A stretch of 64,000 nucleotides of DNA. Origin: Pollutimonas sp036675275 (GTDB lineage Bacteria; Pseudomonadota; Gammaproteobacteria; Burkholderiales; Burkholderiaceae_B). Positions within the stretch are counted from its first letter, which is position 1. Each line of letters starts with the position of its first letter. The position numbers and the translations under genes are program-made. Of the stretch, positions 42,555-51,671 are shown piece by piece. Location: contig JAKFFG010000008.1 of NCBI GenBank assembly GCA_036675275.1, positions 248,001-312,000 of the forward strand, given 5' to 3'. Under the pieces are notes generated by a model. It saw only the letters and a program-made list of their open reading frames with translations. It had not been told where the DNA came from and ran no database searches.

Positions 42555-42624
42555 ACACAGGGCTTGATGAAAATGCCGCCCAAGCCTGTGGCCGTTGAGG
42601 GCGCCCAGCATTATGGTTCGATCA

Positions 42625-43239
42625 TTATTGCTTCGTCTTTGTTGTGCGGCAGGTGGAGGGGTCGAGCAGTGCAAGCGCCGGGCGAACCGCGCCGTCAAGC
42701 AGCGCCCGCTCGGGTCTTGTTCTGGCAAGGACGCGCAAGCCGATATGAACGCTCAGCAGAAGCCGCCCCAGGTCTGTGGCCGACTGGCATGTCGTGATCG
42801 TTCCATCGCGCTGGCCGGCGCGCGCGCACCGGCGAAAGAATGCTTCGATCCGGCTAAGAACGCCTGCCACGATTTCCTTGAATTCGGGGTCATGGGGCGC
42901 GACTTCCAGCGCGGAATTCACGAGCATGCACCCCTTGTGTTGCGGATCATCCAGTGACCGCTGGATGATCTCTGAAAAAAAGGCATCGATGGCCTGGCGC
43001 GGGGGCAGCGTGCCTTCCAGCCGGCGCACGCGATCCGCAAAACTGGCGTCAATATAGTGCTCGAGCGCCCGGCGATACAAGGCCCGTTTGTCGCCGAACG
43101 TATTGTAAAGGCTGGCGCCGGTCAATCCCATCTTGTCCGCAAGCTCTCTTACCGAGGTCGCTTCGTAGCCGCGCTCCCAAAAGCATAGTGTCGCGGCATC
43201 CAGAACTGCGGCTTCGTCGAATTCTCGTGGTCGGCCCAT
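42625..43239 (-). CDS. TetR-family regulator of detoxification operon
   Basis: Regulator of 204 residues beginning MGRPREFDEAAVLDAA. The TetR HTH is ELADKMGLTGASLYNTFGDKRALY (about residues 28-51), followed by a helical ligand domain of the AcrR C-terminal type. ATG at 43239 gives the conserved start; a TTG at 43254 is in frame. It is divergent from the GST / haloacid dehalogenase / YghU operon across 184 bp, and so is its probable repressor. Confidence 0.9.
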   Translation of the reverse strand: MGRPREFDEAAVLDAATLCFWERGYEATSVRELADKMGLTGASLYNTFGDKRALYRRALEHYIDASFADRVRRLEGTLPPRQAIDAFFSEIIQRSLDDPQHKGCMLVNSALEVAPHDPEFKEIVAGVLSRIEAFFRRCARAGQRDGTITTCQSATDLGRLLLSVHIGLRVLARTRPERALLDGAVRPALALLDPSTCRTTKTKQ

Positions 43240-43423
43240 TCCAATCGTTCCCAAGTGACGTCAACGTTGTGAATTTTGAACAACTCGACTATTCTAGAGC
43301 GAATGATCTAAAACTCAAAGTTGCGTCCGATATTCTTCCATTGCCGCGAGCTTGATGCGGCCGATAAGTCTGGCAACTGTGCGTCGTTTTCCATCACACT
43401 GTCAATCAGGAGGCCTGCCCCAC

Positions 43424-44128
43424 ATGATTCGTTTCTACTACCATCCAACGCCCAATCCCGCCAAGATCGCGCTCTTTCTTGAGGAAGCGGAACTCGATTA
43501 TGAGGTCGTGCCGGTGGACACCAGCAAGGGCCAGCAGCACGACCCGGAGTTTTGCAAGATCAACCCGAATGGCAAGGTTCCCGCAATTGTGGATCTGGAC
43601 GGACCCGGCGGACAACCGGCTGTAGTCTTCGATTCCACGGCGATCCTGATGTACCTTGCGGAGAAGACCGGGCGCTTCCAGGGCCAGGCCCAGGACCGTC
43701 CGCAGCTCTTGTCATGGCTGCTTTTTATTGCAAGTGGCCTTGGGCCGTTCTCGGGGCAGGCTGTACATTTCCAATACGCAGCACCCGCGGGCCTGGACTA
43801 CGCCGTCAATCGTTACCGCCGCGAAGCCGAGCGTCATTACAAGGTCCTGGACGATCACTTGAGCGATAGAGAGTTCATCGTCGGCAATGAATACACCATC
43901 GCCGACATCTCTGCATGGGGATGGCTGGACAGAGCGCCCAGAGTGATGAAGGGAGACGAGGATCCGTTGGCGCCGTACCCGAATATCAGACGTTGGTTTC
44001 GAGAGGTCAATGCCAGACCCGCTGTTGCACGCGCGCGCGCGGTTGCATCCGATGTCGAGTTCAAAAAAGTGAATGACGAGGAAACCCAACGTGCGCTGTT
44101 TCCCTCGAACTTCGCACCGGTGGTTTGA
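43424..44128 (+). CDS. Glutathione S-transferase
   Basis: GST of 234 residues. The thioredoxin-like N-terminal domain has MIRFYYHPTPNPAKIALFLEEA, NPNGKVPAIVD and the glutathione-binding FDSTAILMYLAEKTG. The helical domain has VGNEYTIADISAWGWLDRA. It resembles the YfcG/YghU-like (Nu) class. A perfect AGGAGG precedes the ATG; an upstream extension to 43352 is rejected. First gene of an electrophile-detoxification operon. Confidence 0.93.
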   Translation: MIRFYYHPTPNPAKIALFLEEAELDYEVVPVDTSKGQQHDPEFCKINPNGKVPAIVDLDGPGGQPAVVFDSTAILMYLAEKTGRFQGQAQDRPQLLSWLLFIASGLGPFSGQAVHFQYAAPAGLDYAVNRYRREAERHYKVLDDHLSDREFIVGNEYTIADISAWGWLDRAPRVMKGDEDPLAPYPNIRRWFREVNARPAVARARAVASDVEFKKVNDEETQRALFPSNFAPVV

Positions 44129-44165
44129 ACCGCCATTCGTATAACCCATAGTTTGAGGTCTGAAC

Positions 44166-44885
44166 ATGAACGAACAGGGAAACAAAGCAGCGGTTAAGGG
44201 CCATCCCAGGACAGGTATAAAGGCTATCGTGTTCGATCTTTACGGGACGCTGTACGACGTTCATTCGGTCGTTCAACGGTGTGATGCTGCGTATCCCGGT
44301 CGAGGCGTCGATATCAGCACGATGTGGCGGCAGAAACAGCTCGAATACACCTGGTTGCGCAGCATGATGGGGCAGTATATTTCGTTTGAACAGGCGACCT
44401 ACGACGCGCTGGTTTACACCTGCAATCACTTGAAACTGGATCTCGACGAGACAACCAGCACCGTGCTGTGCAATGCGTATCTGAACCTATCGCCATATCC
44501 GGAGGTACCCGCTGCACTGCAGCGATTGAAAGATATGGGACGGCCGCTGGCCATCTTGTCCAATGGGTCGGTTTTCTCGATAGACAGCGTTGTAAAGAGT
44601 TCTGGCTTGCAAGAATATTTCACTCAGCTGCTCAGTGTTGAGCGGATCGGGGTATTCAAGCCCGACTTACGCGTCTATACGCTCGCTTGCGAAGCATTGG
44701 GTCTGGCGCCACATGAGATTCTCTTCGTCTCGTCAAATGCATGGGACGCATCGGGTGCGCGCCATTTCGGATTCGACGTGTGCTGGGTTAATCGCCGCGA
44801 CAATACATTCGACGAACTGGGCACGGCGCCATCATACGTGGTTCGTGGATTGGACGAAGTGCCAGAAATTGTCAGTAACACATAG
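44166..44885 (+). CDS. Haloacid dehalogenase type II
   Basis: HAD hydrolase of 239 residues of the L-2-haloacid dehalogenase type. Nucleophile Asp in IVFDLYGTLYDVHSV, motif II Ser/Asn in LAILSNGSVFSID, the lysine in GVFKPDLRVYTLAC, and LFVSSNAWDASGARHFGF match the family's dehalogenase motifs. It would hydrolyse 2-haloalkanoates to 2-hydroxyacids. It lies 37 bp after GST and 60 bp before YghU, a set suited to haloorganic acids or other electrophiles. Confidence 0.92.
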   Translation: MNEQGNKAAVKGHPRTGIKAIVFDLYGTLYDVHSVVQRCDAAYPGRGVDISTMWRQKQLEYTWLRSMMGQYISFEQATYDALVYTCNHLKLDLDETTSTVLCNAYLNLSPYPEVPAALQRLKDMGRPLAILSNGSVFSIDSVVKSSGLQEYFTQLLSVERIGVFKPDLRVYTLACEALGLAPHEILFVSSNAWDASGARHFGFDVCWVNRRDNTFDELGTAPSYVVRGLDEVPEIVSNT

Positions 44886-44945
44886 ACTTGTACCTGCCCG
44901 GCGCATCCATGCAGTCGCGCCATCCTTATCCTTGGAGATGCAGCA

Positions 44946-45824
44946 ATGAGCAACACAACCGAATATACGCCGCCCGAAGTCTGGACATGGGACCAGGAAA
45001 GCGGCGGTACGTTCGCCAGTATCAACCGGCCCGTCGCCGGCGCTACCCACGACAAGGAGCTGCCCGTCGGCAGGCATCCGCTGCAGCTCTACTCGCTTGG
45101 AACGCCGAACGGGCAGAAGGTCACGATTATGTTGGAAGAGCTGCTCGCGCTCGGCCATACCGGCGCGGAGTATGACGCCTGGCTGATCAAAATCAGCGAA
45201 GGCGACCAGTTCAGCTCTGGTTTTGTCCAGATCAATCCCAACTCCAAGATTCCGGCGCTGGTAGACCGCAGTGAACCGACGCCGATCCGGGTCTTCGAAT
45301 CCGGCGCGATCCTCATGTACCTCGCCGAGAAATTCAACGCCTTTCTGCCGACGGACAGGCTGGCGCGCGCCGAGACGCTTTCCTGGCTATTCTGGCAGAT
45401 GGGTTCGGCGCCCTTTCTAGGCGGCGGATTCGGCCACTTTTATGCCTATGCACCCACCAAGCAGGAATATCCAATCAATCGCTACGCCATGGAAGTCAAG
45501 CGCCAGCTCGACGTGCTCGACCGCCAATTGGCCGACAACGAGTTTGTTGCAGGCGCCGATTACACGATTGCCGACATGGCGATCTGGCCCTGGTACGGTG
45601 GACTTGTGAAGGGCTGGCAGTACGACGCCGCCAAATTTCTTTCGGTGCAGGACTACAAGAACGTCGTACGCTGGGCCGACCAACTCTTGGCCCGGCCAGC
45701 CGTCGAGCGTGGTCGCAAAGTCAACCGCATGCGCGGCGCGCTATCCAGCCAACTTCATGAGCGGCACGACGCCAGCGACTTCGATACGAAGACGCAAGAC
45801 AAGATCATGGGGGAGCAGGGATAG
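44946..45824 (+). CDS. yghU: Glutathione-dependent disulfide-bond oxidoreductase YghU
   Basis: Nu-class GST homologue of 292 residues. It closely follows E. coli YghU in wording: WTWDQESGGTFASINRPVAG, LPVGRHPLQLYSLGTPNGQK, NPNSKIPALVD, FLGGGFGHFYAYAPTKQEYP and QLHERHDASDF. The enzyme reduces disulfides with glutathione and binds two GSH molecules. It ends the GST / dehalogenase operon. Confidence 0.95.
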   Translation: MSNTTEYTPPEVWTWDQESGGTFASINRPVAGATHDKELPVGRHPLQLYSLGTPNGQKVTIMLEELLALGHTGAEYDAWLIKISEGDQFSSGFVQINPNSKIPALVDRSEPTPIRVFESGAILMYLAEKFNAFLPTDRLARAETLSWLFWQMGSAPFLGGGFGHFYAYAPTKQEYPINRYAMEVKRQLDVLDRQLADNEFVAGADYTIADMAIWPWYGGLVKGWQYDAAKFLSVQDYKNVVRWADQLLARPAVERGRKVNRMRGALSSQLHERHDASDFDTKTQDKIMGEQG

Positions 45825-45855
45825 GCGTTGCCAGCATAGCGTTCCCGCCCGCGGT

Positions 45856-46605
45856 TCATAGCCACAGTTCGCGCAGCGGCGCCTGCGGCGAAAACCTGTG
45901 TGCAACTTGCGCTTGCAGCAGTTCGGCAGTGGCCAATGCGTCTGTCAGTGCATGATGGGCGCGGTAGCGCGGCAGCCGGTAGCGCGTTCGACTGGCGGCC
46001 AGCCGGATCGAGGCAGCGCGCGCTCGCCGGCCCATGAGGCGGTCCAGAAGACTTGACGGCTTGCGGTGCAGCCTTGCTTCGAGCTCCATCGTGTCGATGA
46101 CCGGAAACTCAATGCCTTCGCCGATACGCGCCTTGAATGCGGTATCCAGAAAGCCGCGTTCAATGCCACGACAATGCACGACAACAATGCGGCCTGCCAG
46201 CGCCTGCAGTAATTCACCAAGGATTGCGCTCATATCCGACGCCGCTTCAATTTGCGCATGGGTGATCGCATGGATGGTCACCGACTCCGGCGTCAATGCG
46301 ACGCGGGGTTGCACCACCCAGTAACGCGAAGCGCTTAACTGGATGCGTGTCGTCGTCATCGGCACGACCCCGATGCTGACAATCCCGTCGCGCACCGGAT
46401 CAAGGCCGGTGGTTTCCACGTCGAGCGCGGCCATTGGTACTTCATGCAATGGGTTCGTGCCCGAAGGTATGCCCTGCGCATAGTAGGCCTTGAGACGCGG
46501 ATCGCGCGCCGTCTCGGCCAGCATCGTGAAGCGCTGTGGCCAGTCGGGCGCCTGCGCCGCTGCGCCGCCTCTCTCCTTGGTTTGCAGATCTCCCAGAAAT
46601 AGCAT
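45856..46605 (-). CDS. DnaQ-like DEDDh 3'-5' exonuclease
   Basis: Exonuclease of 249 residues. Exo I is AALDVETTGLDP (D-x-E), the second acidic region lies near GRIVVVHCRGIERGFLD, and Exo III is the HHALTDALATAEL motif (H..D). It resembles DNA polymerase III epsilon but is a stand-alone member with an N-terminal extension of about 55 residues. It follows the DUF294 gene by 13 bp and closes an operon with a BCCT transporter, a partnership usually seen with acetate-type symporters. Role in regulation or nucleotide turnover is open. Confidence 0.9.
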   Translation of the reverse strand: MLFLGDLQTKERGGAAAQAPDWPQRFTMLAETARDPRLKAYYAQGIPSGTNPLHEVPMAALDVETTGLDPVRDGIVSIGVVPMTTTRIQLSASRYWVVQPRVALTPESVTIHAITHAQIEAASDMSAILGELLQALAGRIVVVHCRGIERGFLDTAFKARIGEGIEFPVIDTMELEARLHRKPSSLLDRLMGRRARAASIRLAASRTRYRLPRYRAHHALTDALATAELLQAQVAHRFSPQAPLRELWL

Positions 46606-46618
46606 GGTGTGACTACGC

Positions 46619-48496
46619 TCAGTTGGCCCGGCCGGGCTGATAGCGGAATTTCAGGTATTTCTGTGCGTTGCTCAGGATCAGGAAGGCATCGCGCAGGCTC
46701 TTGCGTTCGAACTCGGACAGCATCTCGGGCTCGATGCTGTTGTCCGGCTCATTGCCTGTCGTCAGGTCTTCGGCCTGACGGCAGGCCCGCACTGTCGCGA
46801 TGAATTCGAGCGCGTCGTACAGGTCTTGTCCACGCCCCTGCGGCAGGATGGCGGCATCGATGATCTCGCGCAGGCGTTCGAAGGAATTGAGCGCCTGCGA
46901 ACCGATCGCCAGCGCATGCACGCGGATCAGGTCGATCAGCGGTCCGGTGCCGCGGCGCTTGATGTTGATCGCATGGGTGTGGCGGCCATCGGATTCGACG
47001 ACGAAATCCTTGAAGAAACCCAGCGGCGGCGTGCGCAGCAGCGCATTGCGCGCCATGCTGGCGAGGAAGCGCGAGTTTCCCCGGGCCTTATGCGCCACCA
47101 ATTTACGCAAGCGCACCGCCCATTCAGTGCGGCCCCATACGCCGTCGAGGTCAAAGAAGATGCCGACATGGAGCAGCGATTCGGGGGTCGGCTGTTCGAT
47201 CCAGTCGGTAAAGCGGCGTTCCCATACTTTCAGTGGCTGGCGCCATTGTTCGTTGGAGGCCATTACGCCGCCGGTGCAATAGCTGTAGCCGCAGCGCGCC
47301 AGCCCATCGCAGACGAAAGTGCCAAGCGCCTTGAACCAGGCGTCGTGTTGCGCCGGGTCGAAACTGTTGTCCAATATCAGGGCGTTGTCCTGATCCGTGA
47401 CGGCCAACTGTTCCTGGCGAGCCATCGAGCCCAGCGCCAGAAAGCAATAGGGCACGGGAGGTGGCCCCAGTTCGGCTTCGGCCAGTTCCAGCAGGCGCTG
47501 CTTGAAGCTGCGTCCGATCGCCGCCATCGCGCTGCCTACCATGTGGGCGCTGGCGTCCTCGCCGACCATGCGAGTGAAGCAGGCACGTACATCCGGCGCC
47601 AGAGCAGCCAGCTCATCCACCGTCTGCGCCCGGAAGATGCTGCCGACCAAGAACAGGCTATTGCGCGATTCGTAGCGGATGATGTCCGACAGCGCTACGA
47701 TGCCTAGCGGGCGTTGGTGCTTCATTACCGGCAGGTGGTGCACGTTGTGGCGCAGCATCGTCAACATTGCCTCGAACACCAACTGGTTATGCGCCACCGT
47801 CACGACGCCTGGAGTCATGATCTCGGACACTGGCGTGTCGTAATCCAGGCCTGACGCCAGCAGACGGCTGCGCAGGTCGCGGTCGGTAAGAATGCCCGAC
47901 AGCAATGGCAATTCGGGTGCATCCGGGTTGTCGCTGACAATCAACAACGAGGACACGCCCTCTTGCGTCATGCGCTCCGCTGACTCGCGCGCAGTGGCAT
48001 CGCACCCCGCCGTTACGGCGTCACGGCCGACAAGTGTATCGACGGTGGCCGACAGCAGGTCGTTGGCGTCCTCGCGACGCGACATCGCCTGCCGCAGGCG
48101 TGTGTGGTCCTCAATTTCCACGTAGTCCGCGAATGCTTCATGGTTGTCGAACAGCTCCAGAAATACCTGTTGCGGGACCAGGTAGATCAGCGAATCTTCC
48201 AGCGCACGCACCGGAAAGCGCACCCGACCCTGGCGCAACAGGCCGGATTCACCGAAGTAGCCGCCCGGCATCAGACGGTTGTACAGCGTGCCGTCACGCC
48301 GAAAGACTTCCACCGCGCCACTGCGCACTACATGCCAGCTTTCGGATGGCTGGCCAAACTCAATGATCTGCTCGCCGGACTTGTAATAGCGCACGTCGAT
48401 GGCAGCGGCTACACGCTCCAGGACGTCCTGCGGCAACGCCTCGAAAGGCGGATGAGTACGAAGAAAGTCGAGGACTTCAAGCTGTTCGATCTGCAT
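46619..48496 (-). CDS. CNBD-CBS-DUF294 putative signalling nucleotidyltransferase
   Basis: Cytoplasmic protein of 625 residues. A cyclic-nucleotide-binding-like domain (about 10-130, with PGGYFGESGLL) is followed by two CBS motifs (about 155-275). The DUF294 nucleotidyltransferase-like domain (about 320-450) has ALGSMARQEQLAVTDQDNALI, where the GS and D-x-D residues are kept. A helical substrate-binding domain ends the chain (about 480-615). It resembles GlnD-like regulators of transport. It lies between the BCCT and the exonuclease gene and probably tunes the transporter by adenylate or nucleotide state. Confidence 0.92.
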   Translation of the reverse strand: MQIEQLEVLDFLRTHPPFEALPQDVLERVAAAIDVRYYKSGEQIIEFGQPSESWHVVRSGAVEVFRRDGTLYNRLMPGGYFGESGLLRQGRVRFPVRALEDSLIYLVPQQVFLELFDNHEAFADYVEIEDHTRLRQAMSRREDANDLLSATVDTLVGRDAVTAGCDATARESAERMTQEGVSSLLIVSDNPDAPELPLLSGILTDRDLRSRLLASGLDYDTPVSEIMTPGVVTVAHNQLVFEAMLTMLRHNVHHLPVMKHQRPLGIVALSDIIRYESRNSLFLVGSIFRAQTVDELAALAPDVRACFTRMVGEDASAHMVGSAMAAIGRSFKQRLLELAEAELGPPPVPYCFLALGSMARQEQLAVTDQDNALILDNSFDPAQHDAWFKALGTFVCDGLARCGYSYCTGGVMASNEQWRQPLKVWERRFTDWIEQPTPESLLHVGIFFDLDGVWGRTEWAVRLRKLVAHKARGNSRFLASMARNALLRTPPLGFFKDFVVESDGRHTHAINIKRRGTGPLIDLIRVHALAIGSQALNSFERLREIIDAAILPQGRGQDLYDALEFIATVRACRQAEDLTTGNEPDNSIEPEMLSEFERKSLRDAFLILSNAQKYLKFRYQPGRAN

Positions 48497-48537
48497 AGTA
48501 CCGAAACGACAGTGTTGTAGGACTGAGCCCGCGGCCT

Positions 48538-48569
48538 GCAGGCCCGGTGTCTTTTTAACCGGAGCCTGC
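48538..48569 (-). promoter_or_regulatory. Intercistronic hairpin
   Basis: Between the BCCT stop and the DUF294 gene, GCAGGC-CCGG and CCGG-A-GCCTGC form a 10-bp stem with one bulged base and an 11-base loop containing T5 (plus strand). On the transcribed strand there is no terminal U run, so it looks more like an mRNA stabiliser or partial attenuator than a terminator. Confidence 0.5.
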
Positions 48570-48577
48570 GGATGGTC

Positions 48578-50218
48578 TTAGCGCCGCGGCTCCGACATGA
48601 GTCCCTTGAAGATTGCCAGACTTGCCGCCAGCAACACAATGGCAAACGGCAAGCCGGTTGATACCGCCATCGCCTGCAAGGCCACCAGCCCGCCACTGAA
48701 AATCAGCGCGATGGCCACCAGCCCCTCGAACACTGCCCAGAAAACACGCTGCGGAACAGGCGCATCAACCTTGCCGCCGGCCGAGATCACATCGATGACC
48801 AGCGAGCCCGAATCGGACGAGGTGACAAAGAACACCACGACCAGCACGATAGCGAGAAAGGAGGTGATTTGTGCCAGCGGCAGCGCATCGAGCATCATGA
48901 ACAATTGCAGCGGCAATTCGGCATCGCGCGCAGCCTGGTAGCCGTCTTGGACAACTTGTGTGATGGCGGTTTCGCCGAACACGGTCATCCACAGCGTGCA
49001 AGCCAGCGAGGGCACGATCAGTACCGAGACTATGAATTCACGCACTGTGCGGCCGCGCGAAACGCGGGCGATGAACATGCCGACGAAGGGCGACCAGGAG
49101 ATCCACCATGCCCAGTAAAAGGCGGTCCAGCCCTGCAAGAAGTTGGTATCTTCCCTGCCCACCGGATTGGACAGCGCCGGCAGATACTGAAGATAGGCGC
49201 CCAGATTGGCGAAGAAACCGCCCAGGATGTCCAGTGTCGGCCCGACGGCAATCACAAAAACCAGTAACAGCAACGCCAGCACCATATTGATTTCGGACAG
49301 GCGCTTGACGCCCGCATCGAGCCCTGCGACGACCGAAAATAGCGCGATGGCGGTGATTCCGATGACCAATACTATCTGGGTAGGAATGCCCAGGGGCACG
49401 CCAAACAGGAAGTTCAAGCCCGAACTGGCCTGCGACGCGCCAAGACCCAGCGACGTTGCCAGGCCAAACAGGGTCGCCAGCACGGCCAGGATGTCGATGA
49501 TGTGTCCTGGCCAGCCCCAGATCCGCTCGCCCAGCAGCGGGTAGAACACCGAGCGGATAGTCAGGGGCAAACCTTTATTGAACGAAAACAGCGCCAACCC
49601 AAGCGCCAGGACTGCGTAGATTGCCCACGGGTGCAGCGCCCAGTGGTAGATAGTCGCCGCCATGCCCAGGCGCGCAGCTGCTTCTGCATCGCCGGCTGCG
49701 GCACCAAGCGGCGCCCAGTCGGTGCGCACCCCGTTTGCCATTTCGATGCCATTGAATGCGGTTCCGTAGTGCGTCAAGGGTTCGGAGACGCCGAAGAACA
49801 TCAGTCCGATGCCCATACCGGCGGCGAACAGCATCGAGAACCAGCCGAGATAGGAATAGTCGGGCTTGGCTTCTGTTCCCCCCAGCCGCACCCTGCCTAA
49901 AGGCGAGAACGCGACGACCAGGCAAAACAGTACGAAAAAATTGCCGGCTACAAGAAAGAAACCATCGAGGCTGGACGTCAGCCAGCTTTTCATGCCGCCA
50001 AACAGCGACTCGACCTGGTCGTGAAAACCGAGGGTCAGCGCCACGAACACAATCACCAGCCCGCCCGCGATGCCGAACACGGGGTTGTGGATGTCCAGGC
50101 CGAACGGGCCCACGTTGACAATGATGTTGTCCTGGCCGACCTGGTAGTCGGTGTCAATGGGATTGACCTCCCCATCGGGAACCATTGGGTCTTTTTTTTC
50201 TGGGTTCGCTTCCGTCAT
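48578..50218 (-). CDS. BCCT-family transporter
   Basis: Sodium- or proton-coupled betaine/carnitine/choline-type transporter of 546 residues with 12 hydrophobic segments. The signature is clear: AFYWAWWISWSPFVGMFIAR followed by SRGRTVREF, and YHWALHPWAIY in the earlier helix. The N-terminal ~45 residues are acidic and cytoplasmic. ATG 50218 has AAGGAG before it; a longer open frame to 50431 is rejected. It heads the operon with DUF294 and exonuclease genes. The likely substrate is a quaternary amine or related osmolyte. Confidence 0.93.
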   Translation of the reverse strand: MTEANPEKKDPMVPDGEVNPIDTDYQVGQDNIIVNVGPFGLDIHNPVFGIAGGLVIVFVALTLGFHDQVESLFGGMKSWLTSSLDGFFLVAGNFFVLFCLVVAFSPLGRVRLGGTEAKPDYSYLGWFSMLFAAGMGIGLMFFGVSEPLTHYGTAFNGIEMANGVRTDWAPLGAAAGDAEAAARLGMAATIYHWALHPWAIYAVLALGLALFSFNKGLPLTIRSVFYPLLGERIWGWPGHIIDILAVLATLFGLATSLGLGASQASSGLNFLFGVPLGIPTQIVLVIGITAIALFSVVAGLDAGVKRLSEINMVLALLLLVFVIAVGPTLDILGGFFANLGAYLQYLPALSNPVGREDTNFLQGWTAFYWAWWISWSPFVGMFIARVSRGRTVREFIVSVLIVPSLACTLWMTVFGETAITQVVQDGYQAARDAELPLQLFMMLDALPLAQITSFLAIVLVVVFFVTSSDSGSLVIDVISAGGKVDAPVPQRVFWAVFEGLVAIALIFSGGLVALQAMAVSTGLPFAIVLLAASLAIFKGLMSEPRR

Positions 50219-50549
50219 TGGGACTCCTTGATAACCACCCCCAACCGGGGCGCGACCAGCGCCGTATGCGCCTTCATCGAGCATTGCAGTATAGCAATTG
50301 AAGTTTTCTGGGTTTGACTTCTTGAGGCCATTCGAAGGTACAGGCCAGTATTGGCAGCTGACCGATGAAGGCGGCTCGGCGCTAAACGTTTGATCCGGTT
50401 CGGAGGGGTGCTCGCGGGCTGCCGCGCCCATTACATCAAAACGATAAGGTTAAGTGTTAACCCTATAACTTTGGGGTTTTGGTTGCATAAAGATGCGAAA
50501 TCACTGAACAATCGCTTTCGCATCTCAAATTAACCATGGCGAAACCACA
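50219..50549. promoter_or_regulatory. Divergent BCCT / TRAP promoter region with two inverted repeats
   Basis: This 331-bp gap has no gene. GGTTAA-GTG-TTAACC (50448-50462) is a perfect 15-bp inverted repeat. AGATGCGAAA (50491-50500) and TTTCGCATCT (50516-50525) form a perfect 10-bp inverted repeat with a 15-base spacer, 24 bp before the TRAP receptor start. Both are candidate regulator sites; the second could also fold in the mRNA leader. Confidence 0.65.
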
Positions 50550-51668
50550 ATGAAACTTAAAACACTACTGATGGGCCTGGCTTGTGTAAGCTTCTCGGTG
50601 TCTGCCTTTGCAGCCAAAGACTTCAAAGCTAACGTCCTATACGATCAGAAGCATCCATTTACGCATTACGGCTATCTGACCTGGGCGGACTATCTCAAGG
50701 ACATCTCTGGTGGTGAATTAAACCCTAAGGTCTACACCGGCACCGTCCTGTTGGCGGCAAACGCCAGCATGCAGGGCCTGCGTGATAACGTAGTCCAGGT
50801 GGCTCATCACCCGGCTATTTATACGCCGTCAGAACTTCCCGTGGCCAATGCCATGCAGGAACTGGGCTTCAACTTCGACAGTCAGATGGCGGTGATCGCG
50901 GCCGTATCCGAATTCAGCATGAACAATCCTGTCCAGCTCGCCGAGTGGGACAAGTCCGGCATGGTCTATCTAGGCGCTTACGCCACATCGCCCTATGTGC
51001 TGTTTTGCCGAAAGCCCATCAATTCCTTGGCCGACCTCAAAGGCAAGCGTATTCGCACGGCTGGCTCCACGGTCTCTGACTGGGTGAAGCAAGTCGAAGG
51101 CATCGCCGTTAATGTGTCTTCCAGCGAAATGTATTCTGGTCTGGATCGCGGCTCGCTAGATTGCGCCAGTAACTCCCCGCTGGACCTTCAGGCTCGCTCA
51201 CTGTGGGAAGTTGCACCTTTTACCGTGCTGGTTCCGACGGGCGTGTATTGGTCTGGCCCCGAATGGGGATTCAATAAGAAATTTTGGGCTGGACTGACCG
51301 ACCAGGAAAAACAGTGGTTCAAGGAAGCCTCTGCTTATTCAATGGCCAACATCGTGGTCAATTATAAGAAGGAAGACAAGGCAGCCATCGAATTCGCCAA
51401 GGAAAAAGGCAATACCGTTTCCGACGCACCGGCGGACATCAAGGCATCTGTGGACGCGTTTCGCAAAAAGTCGCTCAACGACGTCTATGGTCTGGCCGAG
51501 AATAAGTACAAGATCCAGAACCCAAAAGAGACCCTGGATGACTTCATCAACACCTACAACAAGTGGGTGGAAGTTCTCAAGGACAAGAATACCGATAGCG
51601 TTGACGACATGAAGGCACTTTTCATGGCCAACATCTTCGACAAGCTGCCGGCCAACTACGGCATGTGA
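50550..51668 (+). CDS. TRAP transporter solute-binding protein (DctP-like)
   Basis: Periplasmic receptor of 372 residues. Signal peptide MKLKTLLMGLACVSFSVS, cut after AFA. The conserved LKGKRIRTAGSTVSDWVKQ region contains the Arg that binds the ligand carboxylate in DctP proteins, and SSEMYSGLDRGSLDCA follows. Followed 3 bp later by the small permease. Ligand is probably a carboxylate; the amidohydrolase downstream suggests an acyl-amino or cyclic amide acid. Confidence 0.93.
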   Translation: MKLKTLLMGLACVSFSVSAFAAKDFKANVLYDQKHPFTHYGYLTWADYLKDISGGELNPKVYTGTVLLAANASMQGLRDNVVQVAHHPAIYTPSELPVANAMQELGFNFDSQMAVIAAVSEFSMNNPVQLAEWDKSGMVYLGAYATSPYVLFCRKPINSLADLKGKRIRTAGSTVSDWVKQVEGIAVNVSSSEMYSGLDRGSLDCASNSPLDLQARSLWEVAPFTVLVPTGVYWSGPEWGFNKKFWAGLTDQEKQWFKEASAYSMANIVVNYKKEDKAAIEFAKEKGNTVSDAPADIKASVDAFRKKSLNDVYGLAENKYKIQNPKETLDDFINTYNKWVEVLKDKNTDSVDDMKALFMANIFDKLPANYGM

Positions 51669-51671
51669 TAT

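Noticed and set aside
41861..42583. 240-residue Ser-rich minus-strand frame
   Set aside because: Antisense to the NUDIX gene, low complexity, no domain.
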